Shown: positions 43,891 to 53,150 of the stretch, piece by piece
Layout: each line of letters starts with the position of its first letter
How positions within the stretch are numbered: position 1 is the first letter of the stretch
Source: Epiperipatus broadwayi
Lineage: Eukaryota > Onychophora > Udeonychophora > Euonychophora > Peripatidae
DNA: 64,000 bases
Direction of reading: 5' to 3'
NCBI GenBank assembly: GCA_028023455.1
Contig: JAQFVV010006208.1
Coordinates: 3,578,963-3,642,962 of the forward strand
Position numbers and translations under genes: made by a program
Notes under the pieces: model-generated
The model's database searches: none
What the model was told of the DNA's origin: nothing
Seen by the model: only the letters and a program-made list of their open reading frames with translations

Positions 43891-44294
43891 GTGGGGAATG
43901 CACTCTATGGCTGCAAGAGGCGCTGTTTCTGTGTCAACACACAGAAATGTCCAGGGTAGGGGCCAAAAGCAGCAATGCTTGTTCCAGCCGCTAAGTGGCG
44001 CTGTTCAAATATCCACGGTAGGGGCCAAAAGCAGCAATGCTTGTTCCAGCCGCTAAGTGGCGCTGTTCACCATGCATAAGCACAGGAACCTTCCACCAAC
44101 TTGCTGGCAGCAAAGCTGCCCGCTTGGCTGCGCTGGTTAGCTTACGTCATCTGCTACCAGAAACCACCAAGAACCTAGGTAATGCTGATTGCCATGCGCA
44201 AGCACATTTAGCTTATGTCATCTACTACCAGAAACTACCAAGATTCCAGCCCATGCACGGAAAAACTGCACTCAAATCACATTATTAAATCGCC
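43891..44294. mobile_element. GC-richer insertion with 16-bp target duplication and a 62-bp tandem repeat
   Basis: ACTTTTTTCAAATGTT occurs at 43875-43890 and 44295-44310, exactly flanking this 404-bp segment. Removal restores the foldback arm. Inside, GGTAGGGGCCAAAAGCAGCA starts a 62-bp unit at 43955 and again at 44017. A looser pair lies downstream (GCTTACGTCATCTGCTACCA and GCTTATGTCATCTACTACCA). Base composition stands out from the AT-rich surroundings. No ORF of note. The 16-bp duplication suggests retroposition; the source is unknown. Confidence 0.75.
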
Positions 44295-44344
44295 ACTTTT
44301 TTCAAATGTTAATCTATTATAGCATAACCAATTATTAAACAATA

Positions 44345-44680
44345 AAATCACATGATCACCATTCTTTATGCTTACACAAGCTGTTTACGCAGACACAAAA
44401 CTCTCCATACAGTAGTGCCACTCGTTGCAAGCCAGAGTAATCAATGGATGCAGAAAGGTGTGTGCATAAAATCCCTATCTTTTGTCCATTCATCCAATAT
44501 CCCCCAGACTAGTTTCTACTTCCTAACTAATGAAAGCCACAAGCTAGAAACTAGTCTGAGGATATTGGATAAGTAGGCCCTAGATAGGGATTTTATGCAC
44601 AAACCGTTCTGCATCCATTGATTACTCTGGCTTGCACTGAGTGGCGCTTTTATATGGAGAGTTTTGCCTCTGTGAAACCA
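44345..44680. mobile_element. Family A palindrome, copy A5
   Basis: Arms from CACATGATCACCATTCTTTA to TATGGAGAGTTTTGCCTCTG. The + strand motif has CTAATGA (44527-44533; core G5 is A), an AGC/GCT stem II with CACAA loop, GAAA (44547-44550) and GTC (44554-44556). The left arm lacks its CUGANGA. One core base is broken, so it is probably inactive. Confidence 0.75.
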
Positions 44681-44684
44681 ATTA

Positions 44685-45065
44685 TTATATATACAATACC
44701 AGCTAGTATTTCATAATGGAAGTAAAATAACAATAACTAAAAATGTTAGTATAATAAAGTAAAACCTGTCATATAAATCCCTAACTTAAAAAAATTGACT
44801 ATATGTTATATAATCAATTTTTTAAATTGATATTGGCTCTATGAAGGTTTTATTCTATTATACTAATATTTTATGTTTGTTATTATTTACATGTCCACAT
44901 ACAATGCAAAAATATCAGTTGTATTAGATAGATTGGATACATATAGGGAGCTTGAAAGTCTGAGTTCAAGTCCCTTATAATTGCATTAAGTTTAGTATAG
45001 ACAATATACATGTGTTTTAATATTTTACTTCCATTCTGGAACACTAGATGGTGTTGTATATATAA
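44685..45065. repeat. Foldback element interrupted by a family D fragment
   Basis: Left arm 44685-44820, right arm 44825-44892 plus 45011-45065 (GTATTTCATAATGGAAGTAA with TTACTTCCATTCTGGAACAC). The interrupting piece 44893-45010 contains GAGCTTGAAAGTCTGAGTTC, the + strand end of family D. Confidence 0.75.
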
Positions 45066-45800
45066 TCAAAATAGTATTTAATTGGGTTATGAGTAAAGGG
45101 CAGGTAACAAGATGGGTGAGAAAGGTAATGCGGTATGCAAAAAATTTGGATAAAGAATTTATATCAGTATATTTGTACAAAAGATGGGATGATTGTGTTA
45201 GGAGGATTGTTGAGTGTTATAATGGTAAGGAATGGGATAAAAGAATAGATTTATTAATAAAGAATAGGGAGTTAGAGAGATGGAAAACTAGTATGGAGAG
45301 TAAAAAGAGTTTAAATATATATAGAAATAAACAGAATATTAGGTGCGAGCTAATATATGATAATAGTAAGGAACGTAGTTTATTGTTTAAGGCTCGAACG
45401 GGATCTTTAGCAACAAGAGAATATACATGTAAGTGGGAACATATGGGTGATTTAGTCTGTAAATTATGTAAGGAAGGAATAGAACATATTAGGCATCTGT
45501 TAATTAAATGTAAATGCTTGAAAACAGAAAGGGCACATATAATGAAGTTATGGAAGAATAAATATGAAAAAAGTGATTATACAGAAAGTGGATTATTGGT
45601 TTTTATGCTGGGTTTGGGAAAAGATAAGAGGGATTTAGATATAAAGGCCATAGAGTTGACAAAGATTATGTTGTGGAAATGGGATGGAGCAGAATATGGG
45701 AAAACTTAGACTGGGAATGGAAAATAAATTGGCTAACAGGTTTCTCTGGGCATAATTGTTGAGAGATTCTTGACTCCGTTTAAGGAGAAGCTACAGTACA
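45066..45800 (+). pseudogene. LINE C-terminal ORF with zinc-finger-like motif
   Basis: The frame 45089-45709 is open for 206 codons without a stop. It contains LLFKARTGSLATREY and CKLCKEGIEHIRHLLIKCKC, a C..C...H.....C knuckle typical of the C-terminus of several LINE polymerases (R.R.G......R ... C..C....E...H.L..C). It continues into a 3' UTR ending in ACATCACATCACAT, the likely tail repeat. The fragment is 5'-truncated, since no RT motif precedes it. A diverged antisense copy lies at 10210-11085. The open frame suggests a recent insertion. The LINE clade is undetermined. Confidence 0.75.
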
Positions 45801-45890
45801 TCACATCACATTAACGTTATAATAGATTAACATTTGAAAAGGGCACTAAACCATGTCCTTAAAAAGCTTTTTATGTATGATTAATATATA

Positions 45891-46384
45891 TATTAGCTGT
45901 TGTATATGATTTTTATTATTTGTTATAATTTATATGAAAGAACAGCATATTGGAGTCCATTATTTCCATTGTTGAGATTTGAATAATTGAATTGAGAATT
46001 GGTTTTTTTTTAGTTCTAGTGTTCGTGATGACCTACCGATCATCTGTCTGAACTTCATAATCTTCAAAAGTGTATCCGTTATTGCAATAATTAAATTTAT
46101 CCAATTACTGATTATCCTCTTTTTTTTTTATCATCAATCTTTTTTGGAAAATTATATACTTTTATATATCTTGCTGCTTACAATGTCATATACATTTTTA
46201 TATCAAACATAGCATCACATGACTCAATAATCCATTATATTTCAGAACCATTCATTATAAGCTTTAGTAATCAATGAATACCAGTTTGGAGATTTGAAAG
46301 CTACCACCATTTAGGATCCATTGATTACACAATCATATAGTAGATATTAAACAAAAAGAATATATATATTTTTAAATATCTACT
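45891..46384. other. Intronic sequence with short hairpin
   Basis: 46334-46391 contains AGTAGATATT and AATATCTACT inverted. Some family A-like words (AGCTTTAGTAATCAATGAAT) occur at 46260-46330. Otherwise nothing recognised. Confidence 0.45.
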
Positions 46385-46802
46385 ATATGATTAAGGATCT
46401 GAGACTTGGATACTTAATAGAAGTGCAGCAATACAGAGACTTCAGTTCATTCAAAGAAATATGGAGTGATACATGTTAGGAATAACAAAAAGAGATCGAA
46501 AACGCAATATGTAGGTAAGAGAACAAACAGATGTTACTGACATCATTGAAAAAATTAAAAGTCTGAAGTTGGGCTAGACATTTTTCTAGAAGAGATGATA
46601 ATAGATGAACAATTGAATTCTTAAACCGGATTCCAAGAGATTGCAAAAGACCTAGAAAGAGACCACATGTGAGATGGATGAAATAAGAAAATGTGCAGCG
46701 GTGATGTGGAGAAGAGAGGCTAGAGGTCAGAGAAGCTGGATTGAACTTGGAGAGATCTTCATCATGCAGTGGATTGATAATGGTTGACAATGATGATGAT
46801 GA
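46385..46802 (+). mobile_element. RTE-like LINE 3' tail
   Basis: Decayed tail with GSETWILNRS, RDNNR-like and WRREARGQRSWIELGEIF-like peptides, ending in GATAATGGTTGACAATGATG. Same family and strand as 17058, 19350 and 20940. Truncated at its 5' end inside a small palindrome. Confidence 0.82.
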
Positions 46803-47334
46803 TAGTAGATATTCGTGGAAGTGAGTAAATGAAATGTCAGCCATATTTATTTATCTTGTTATCACTAATTATTTTCACAAAATTGTAATAGAATGACATG
46901 TATTTTTAATTATTAACCATTTATAATTATGATTGTACAAAATGAAATGCTTACTTCAAAAAAGGATTACCAATTTCTAACATGACAATAATATAAAGAA
47001 AAAAAGCAGAGTGATCCATTAATCAATCGTTAAGGATTAAATGAATGGTTTGCAAAAAGACCATAAAAAATCTTGATGTTGCTAGGAAAATAAAATATAT
47101 GACAAATACCTAAAACAAATCTAGATGTTTTTGGTAATTTTAAATGTTTTTAATAATTTTTTTTCAAAAAAAAAAAGAAGATATTTCTGAAAGTGACTAA
47201 GCCAAAGTCTCCAAATGTACCTTAATACAATCATCTAAACGAGAAAGTTGAAATGGCTAGATTTTGTATTTTGAAAATAATTTCAAAGCTGGGAAAAATA
47301 ATTAAATTTCATTCAAACAAGCTCTTAATTGATA
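46803..47334. other. Intronic sequence, nothing recognised
   Basis: AT-rich; no supported feature. Confidence 0.5.
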
Positions 47335-47371
47335 AGTGTGGTATGAGAAAATATTTAAAATCTCTATCCAG

Positions 47372-47438
47372 AACCTTCCCATCTCCAGACCAACTGGTTT
47401 CGAACTTATGGCTCACATCAGTGGAGAGCTAGAATATT
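47372..47438 (-). ncRNA. Hammerhead-like motif, family E, minus arm
   Basis: Minus strand: CUGAUGU (complement of 47415-47421; last core A is U), stem II GAGC/GUUC with loop CAUAA, GAAA (complement of 47398-47401), stem III ACC/GGU with loop AGUU, then GUC. Inner stem I UCUCCA/UGGAGA is perfect. A good fold with one core substitution. Confidence 0.6.
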
Positions 47439-47550
47439 CGGACACTAGATCTAAAATATCAACTCAAAACCCATTTCAGAGTTTCTACTTAAATATTACG
47501 TATGAAATAAGTGCTGGGTTTTGAGTTGATATTTTAGATCTAGGGTCCGA

Positions 47551-47620
47551 ATATTCTAGCTCTCCACTGACCTGAGCCATAAACTCGAAACCAGTTGGTC
47601 TGGAGATGGGAAGGTTCTGG
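47551..47620 (+). ncRNA. Hammerhead-like motif, family E, plus arm
   Basis: CTGACCT (47567-47573) in place of CTGANGA, then GAGCCATAAACTC, GAAA (47587-47590), ACC-AGTT-GGT stem III and GTC (47598-47600). Two core bases are changed, so activity is unlikely. Confidence 0.5.
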
Positions 47621-47704
47621 ATAGAGATTTTAAATATTTTCTCTTACTGCACTTATCAATTAAGAGCTTGTTTGAGCTATTGGTACACCCTCTATATCGC
47701 ATTT

Positions 47705-47780
47705 TTGTATAACAGTTGAATGTATTTGGAATATTTAAATAAAGTTAAATTTTTACAAAGACATTCAATACAAACCAATC
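47705..47780 (+). mobile_element. Penelope-like terminal-repeat fragment
   Basis: TGAATGTATTTGGAATATTTAAATAAAGTT matches the terminal repeat at 6260-6320 in wording and order (quoted pieces: GTATTTGGAA, TTTAAATAAAG, ACATTCAA). No coding part. Confidence 0.6.
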
Positions 47781-47884
47781 TATAAAACACAAATATGTAC
47801 ACATCTATCAGATGAACATTTGGTCTGTTTATTTGATGTTTTGTGATTCTATCTTATGACTTATTTAACTGGAATTATCCATTA

Positions 47885-48190
47885 TATATAGAATATATGA
47901 GCACAGATTTTCACACGACTCACCACTCTATCTCATTTCACTGATACACTTGAACACATATATCTCAAAAAGATAAATAATCACCAATATACGTATTTCA
48001 TGCTAAACCAACAATCATCAGTTGGTCCAGATTATCATCTCTACACATATATGCAATAAGTGCTCAGATATATATTAAGATAGCCAATCTTCATACTTTA
48101 ATGAACAGGCTTCAATCCACTCCAACTCTTCAACCATCCATCCAATTGAAAATCTGATGATGGAACGCTCATCTTCTCAATGAAAGTAAT
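47885..48190 (-). mobile_element. Family D element, single copy
   Basis: Minus-oriented unit with the blocks CCAATATACGTATTTCATGC, AAGATAGCCAATCTTCA, CTTCAATCCACTCCAACTCT and GAAAATCTGATGATGGAACG. It contains the best-preserved minus-strand family D ribozyme core. Confidence 0.78.
47983..48034 (-). ncRNA. Hammerhead ribozyme motif, family D3
   Basis: Minus strand: stem I CCAA, CUGAUGA (complement of 48015-48021), stem II UGUU/AGCA with loop GGUUU, GAAA (complement of 47996-47999), UA-CG-UAUA, then UUGG pairing back to CCAA. Core bases are all canonical; stem III is a short AU helix and cleavage would follow a UA. Confidence 0.7.
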
Positions 48191-48512
48191 CAATGTCACA
48201 GTTTTTAGAATCTTTTTGAGATGATGTTTATAATGTTAATGAAGTCTGCTCCCTTTAAAACTATAACTAAATCTATATCCAATAAGATAAAGAAAAAGCA
48301 TATAAATTGGAATTATAATCTTGCCATTGTATTTTTAGAATCTTGTAGAACATCTTCAGATAAAAATTTTTTTTAAGAAAATCAAGTCATACATCACGTG
48401 ACTTAACTTGATGAGCTTGTATTACAAATCTAATATAATGAGCGTGCTAATAGCTCTAAACATGTTTTTCTGATAAAAGCCTCAAGAGAAAGCATTTAAA
48501 ATCTCTATCTAG

Positions 48513-48577
48513 AATTATCCCTATCCCCTAACCGGTTTCGAATTAATGGCTCTCGTCAGTGAGGTGCTAAGATATTC
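48513..48577 (-). ncRNA. Hammerhead ribozyme motif, family B2
   Basis: Minus strand: CUGACGA (complement of 48553-48559), stem II starting GAG and ending UUC, GAAA (complement of 48536-48539), CCGGUU. Stem I CCUCA with AGGGG/UAGGGG and outer UAUCUUA with UAGGGAUAAU. Canonical core, partly mispaired stem II. Confidence 0.65.
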
Positions 48578-48957
48578 AAACACTAGATCTAAAATACTAA
48601 CTCAAGCCCGGCATTTATCTAATACTTAACTATTAAGTAAAAAATCTGAATTTTTTAGACATCGATATGTCTTCAAATCCAGCTATCTAACTTAAATAGC
48701 TATATGGGTCTGAATAATTTTTAGCTACACTATATATATATATATTAATAGCTTTAGCAATATAACATCGCCAATACCTCAAAAGCAAAAGTATAATAGT
48801 AAGATAATCAAGTCATACATCATGTGACTTAAGTTGATAAGCTTGTATTACAAATCTAATATAATGAGCATGCTAATAGCTCTGAACATATTTTCTACTT
48901 AATAGTTAAGTATTCGATAAATGCTGGTCTTGAGTTTGTATTTTAAATCTAGTGTCT

Positions 48958-49021
48958 GAATATCTTAGCGCCTCACTGACGAGAGCCATTAGCTCGAAAC
49001 CGGTTTGGGGATAGAGATAAT
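48958..49021 (+). ncRNA. Hammerhead ribozyme motif, family B3
   Basis: CTGACGA (48976-48982), perfect stem II GAGC/GCTC with loop CATTA (48983-48995), GAAA (48996-48999), CCGGTT, inner stem I CCTCA with TGGGG (49006-49010), outer ATATCTTA with ATAGAGATAA. One of the best motifs in the window; predicted cleavage after 49005. Confidence 0.78.
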
Positions 49022-49110
49022 TTTAGCTAGAGACTTTAAATGCTTTCTCTTGCGGCATTTATCAGAAAAGCTTGTTTAGAACTATTAGCATTCTCATTAT
49101 ATAAAATTTT

Positions 49111-50119
49111 ACATGTTTTTATGTTACTGTGATAGGGACCCCAGGTTTCTTCTCCATACAATAAATTGAGCAAAAGAACAATTCGGTTTCCAAATAATTT
49201 AGCTGCAGAAGTTATTTCACTACTATGAAAGTAATAACTACCATAACAAAATAGAAACAATTTGTTAAAGGAAAAGAATCATCTGAAATCAACGAAATGT
49301 AAGTATTTAGTAAAATTTCAATAAATATCAGTCTTTTTATATTGAAGAGATTACACCCCCATTTGTAGTAATTATTTGAAACTTGGAAGATTTTTTATTT
49401 TTTCCCCAGGGATATATAAAGCCTAGCTTAGAGAAATATTAAACAACGCTTCTTTTATCTTATAATTTCTCTAGATGAAATTATGAAAAAGATCACACAT
49501 AAGGAAAGTTTTGATAAGAAAAAATACTAATCTATAAATAAATATCTAGCAACTGTTTATTTTATAACAAATACCCAAGACAATAATACTTTATTTGATA
49601 TTACGTCTTTATATTTTGCTATGAGAAGTATATTCTTTAGTAATGATTTCTGGTGTTTCAAGTACAACTTTTTAAATTTTGAAACATGTTTAGAAATTCA
49701 AGGAAGTCATTTTATATATATATAATTATTACAACAGAATAAAATAAATATGGAATTTTAAGAAAGCAATAAGGATAGGAGATATTTAGACTGAACATGG
49801 AGGAAAACAAACTTGTTGGTCTGACCATAAAAATGAGAATGATCCAAACTTAGAGACCCATAAAAAGACTGAGAAGAACATGGTGAAATATTGAAAAGAA
49901 AATGATGTGTGGACATCGAAAGGACGGATATTTAAAACACTAATTAGAAAGTTTAAAAGCCAAAAATTGAGCAAAACAAAAGGCAGGTATAATAATACAA
50001 ACAAAGGAAAAAGAAATAAGCCATAAATGGAGGATTTGAAAAGAATATGTAAAAAAGAGCTATTAGAAAAATAGCATCAATACAAAGTAGTTTTTGCAGC
50101 ATATATTTTTTGTTTACCT
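49111..50119. other. Intronic sequence, possible LINE-tail trace at 49780-50080
   Basis: On the + strand 49780-50080 reads with stops as lysine/arginine-rich peptides (RPIKRLRRTW, AKQKAGIIIQTKEKE), vaguely like LINE C-termini. Not assignable. The rest is AT-rich. Confidence 0.35.
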
Positions 50120-50235
50120 TTATGCCACTTATATAAGCTTTAGTAATTAATAGATGCCGTATCCTACACTGTCCTGTCCGATGAGCTCAAACTAAGTTCT
50201 AGATTATAGGTTTCATCAGTGAGGAACTTTAGATC
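50120..50235 (-). mobile_element. Family A fragment with decayed ribozyme
   Basis: ATATAAGCTTTAGTAATTAATAG and TTTCATCAGTGAGGAACTTT are family A words. The minus strand keeps CUGAUGA (complement of 50213-50219), but GAAA has become GAAC and stem II is lost. Confidence 0.6.
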
Positions 50236-51834
50236 TTGGAACAGTAATAGTTAAGCTAAGTCGTGATATTTTCTTGATTTAGAAAGTTGATATCAATCTA
50301 TATATGTATATGCATGTTAACAGTAATATTAGATTGTTAATATGTTTAATGGGATTATAGATATGTACATATATATAAAAGAATAAATGTTTTAATGATT
50401 CTAAATCTTTTTATTATTATTAAAATGTAAGTGTAATAACTGGAAAAAAATAATAATCAAATTCTTGTCATTTAATGTCAATGAAATAAGGCTATCGAAT
50501 AATTATCTGGATTCAAAATATTTTGTTTATAATTAACATACAAATAATTAGGAAGAAATATAGTATATCCAAGAATACTAATTATTTTCAATATGACTAA
50601 GTTTTTTAAAAATGTATATATATATTTTATTTAATAAAAATCTGATGTTGGATGGAATTGGTTGTTAAAAAGTTTATGCCTTAAGATTTTGTAAAATTGC
50701 CTTTCGGCATCTATTTGATCATCAAGAAAAATGTGCTCTTATATGAAAATTTTATCAGACTTTCTGCAATTTGTTGCAAAATGAAAATTTTATTTTATTT
50801 TTTCATAAACTAGACAAAATAGTGATTATTACCTGAGAGCTTAAGGAATCAATAAAACGGTATAAATAATATATATTGTAACAGAGTGAAAGGACGATGA
50901 GGGATGAGAGTGCGAACTTTCTAACTTAGTATCATCATGAATTTTTGGCATGCCGAATCGTAACTGACAGGATGTATAGAAAGATTCTCTTATTTAAATA
51001 TTCCATAGCGTTGTTACTTCCAATTTGTAACAATGCAAAAGGAGGTTTTTAAATTAGACAATAAACATTTGAAGAAAGAGAAACTATTATTTGTATGTCA
51101 AATTCTAATGATAATTAATGTGGAGAATAAGCTAATTCTTACAATAATATCTCACAACTAAACAAGTCAAACATAATAATGAAAAAGAATATGTCAAAGT
51201 TTATTTTTTCTCTATACCGTAATCTTTAATTTCAGGGTTTAACATTAAAATACACTAATGAGTCTTGAGATCACCTGTTGAATATAGTATAGAAACAAAG
51301 GGAATATTTTATTGAATCTAGACTATACATCTAATTCTCTTTTTACACGATTTTTTTTGCGCAATTTTGAAATAACACGAGTTTAAAAGAAAAAAAATTC
51401 TCTTTCTATACGAGTTGTTTTAAAATAACACATTTGCTAAAAAAAACAAATGGTAATTTGGGATCAGAGCTGCTGTGACATATTCATGATTGGAATGAAG
51501 AAATGAAAGTTATTGTCTGGAAGGCTTAAAAAAAATCATCTTACGTTCTCAAAGTAATTCTTAGCTTGACTTAAGTTGTTCTTAAAAATGGTTGTTTAAT
51601 TCTGAATAATTTAATGTAAGTAATATAAAATAATTTATTTTCCTTTTTAGAAGATAGTAAATGTTTTTAATTCAGTATTTATTTACAGATTTGTTTCTGA
51701 GGTCGAGTTCATCACGATTACATCACAAAACTAAAAAAAAAAATTTTGACGGTTATTATTGTCTAATTTAAAAAAAAAAAAATTCATCTTTTTATTTCTC
51801 ATTATTTTAAAAACAAAAATCCCCTTTTTTTTTC
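50236..51834. other. Intronic sequence, nothing recognised
   Basis: AT-rich, with A-runs at 51730-51785. No exon, repeat arm or RNA core was seen. Confidence 0.45.
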
Positions 51835-51932
51835 TCATGTGTCATAGCATCAGCCAGGAAGCGAGCTCGCTAACCTGGGACAACTGCCCGTAAAGCAGCT
51901 GTCACTGACCTCTCGACCACCAATGCTTGACC
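51835..51932 (-). mobile_element. tRNA-derived SINE, copy 1
   Basis: On the minus strand it starts CAAGCATTGGTGGTCGAGAG (A-box like), has a hairpin with loop TTTACGG, GCGAGCTCGCTTCCTGG (B-box region), TGATGCTATGACACATGA and an A-rich tail. Acceptor-like GCATTGG and TGATGC can pair. It is a member of a four-copy family in this window (56582, 59385, 63652). Confidence 0.75.
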
Positions 51933-52189
51933 AAATCCATTTTTTAGCAATATTCCTGCAAATGAAGAAATTTGTTTGTCTGCATTGTAATGTTTTTGTT
52001 GTTTTATTTTGAAAAGGAAGTACTTTTTGGTATTGATGCTTCAATTTCATTTTGACATTTGGTTTTAAAGAAAAAATTCATTGTTGGTATCGATGTTAAA
52101 AAAATTTAATTTTGTTTAAATTGATTAATTTGTTTAAATTTATTAATTTTGCCAAAAATCAATAGATGGTATATAAGCCAATAAACATC

Positions 52190-52460
52190 ACATGACCACC
52201 ACTTCTTATGCTTGTGTATAACTGATGTTAAAACAGGCAAAACTCACTATACGTATTGCCACACACAGCAAGCTAGAGTAATCAATGCTCTCAGATCCAA
52301 GGCTCCTCACTGATGAAGGCCACAAGCCAGAAACTAGTCTGGGGAGATTGGATGAGTAGGCACTAGATAGGGATTTTATGCACAAGCCTTCTGGCATCCA
52401 TTGATTACTCTAGCATGCTGTGTGTGCAATACGTATAGTGAGTTTTGCCTGTTTTAGATG
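52190..52460 (+). mobile_element. Family A palindrome, copy A6
   Basis: Left arm CACATGACCACCACTTCTTA ... AAGCTAGAGTAATCAATG, then a complete + strand ribozyme, then the right arm to AGTGAGTTTTGCCTGTTTTA. The left arm's own ribozyme is deleted, so the copy is asymmetric. Very similar to A7, 690 bp away. Confidence 0.8.
52295..52353 (+). ncRNA. Hammerhead ribozyme motif, family A6
   Basis: 59 nt: ATCCAA (52295-52300), inner stem I TCCTCA/TGGGGA, CTGATGA (52310-52316), stem II GGC/GCC with loop CACAA, GAAA (52330-52333), CTAGTC with cleavage expected after 52339, and TTGGAT (52348-52353). All core bases canonical. Sense to the host gene. Confidence 0.82.
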
Positions 52461-52794
52461 GTGTATACATTGTAAGTTTAGTGATAGCAATGGTATCCCA
52501 ATCATGCACAAATGTATGTGTTTATTGCCAGATAGTGACAGCGAATAAAATCTTGGGTACTTTTCTGTTTTACGGTCAAGCAATACCGCCTGTATTTTTG
52601 ATAAATGTACAATTCCAGGAGGCGTACAATTTCTCTTTTTGAATGAATTAGTTGTTAAATTAAAAAAAAAAAAGTTAAATTAAATAAAAGTAACAAATTC
52701 CAGTAAATTATATTAATAATCTTTATTTTAATTTTTTTATTATTTATAACATGGAAGTGACAATATGCCTTGAACTTTAACATTTTAAGCCAAT
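52461..52794. other. Spacer between two family A copies
   Basis: No recognised feature; the frame 52445-52642 is not supported. Confidence 0.45.
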
Positions 52795-53150
52795 AAACAT
52801 CACATGACCACCACTTTTTATGCTTGTGTATAACTTGTTAAAACAGGCAAAACTCACTACATGTATTGCCACACACAGCAAGCTAGAATAATCAATGGAT
52901 ACCAGAAGGCTTGTGCATAAAATCCCCATCTAGTGCCTACTCATCCAATATCCCCAGACTAGTTTCTGGCTTGTGGCCTCAGATCCAAGGCTCCTCACTG
53001 ACGAAGGCCACAAGTCAGAAACTAGTCTGGGGGTATTGGATGAGTAGGCACTAGATGGGGATTTTATGCACAAGCCTTCTGGCATCCATTGATTACTCTA
53101 GCTTGCTGTGTGTGGCAATACGTATAGTGAGTTTTGCCTGTTTTAACAAC
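52795..53150 (+). mobile_element. Family A palindrome, copy A7
   Basis: Nearly the same as A6 but with more of the left arm (GGCTTGTGCATAAAATCCCC, CCAGACTAGTTTCTGGCTTG). The left ribozyme is cut off before its CUGANGA by a deletion at the centre; the right one is complete. Confidence 0.82.
52983..53041 (+). ncRNA. Hammerhead ribozyme motif, family A7
   Basis: ATCCAA (52983-52988), CTGACGA (52998-53004), stem II GGC.../GTC with loop CACAA (one G-U type change), GAAA (53018-53021), GTC ending at 53027, TTGGAT (53036-53041). Core canonical, sense to the host gene. Confidence 0.8.

Larger units (their letters stand above)
43838..45890. repeat. Foldback arms 43838-44330 and 45808-45890 around nested insertions
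   Basis: AATCATACATAAAAAGCCTT on the left pairs with AAGCTTTTTATGTATGATTA on the right, and TTCAAATGTTAATCTATTAT with ATAATAGATTAACATTTGAA. The left arm is split by the insertion 43891-44294. The interior now holds family A5, another foldback and a LINE end. Confidence 0.8.
47335..47700. mobile_element. Family E palindrome with a ribozyme-like motif in each arm
   Basis: Arms meet near 47500 (ATTTCAGAGTTTCTACTTAA region). Both contain CAGAACCTTCCCATCTCCAG or its complement and TTTTAGATCTAG. Family E is related to family B (shared stem II wording GAGCCAT and the outer TATCAATTAAGAGCTTGTTT block). Confidence 0.82.
48378..49110. mobile_element. Family B element pair with inverted ribozymes
   Basis: Two similar left ends (AATCAAGTCATACATCACGT at 48384, AATCAAGTCATACATCATGT at 48810) and shared middle blocks (TACTTAACTATTAAG and complement; ACTAGATCTAAAATAC and complement). 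The first ribozyme faces left, the second right. The body between them contains CTTCAAATCCAGCTA, also found at 55900. Ends near 49110 with a CTCATTATATAAAATTTTAC flank. Confidence 0.75.

Noticed and set aside
44037-44288. 83-codon frame in the GC-richer insertion
   Set aside because: Its first part is the 62-bp tandem repeat (not a multiple of three), so no consistent protein repeat; no resemblance to known proteins.
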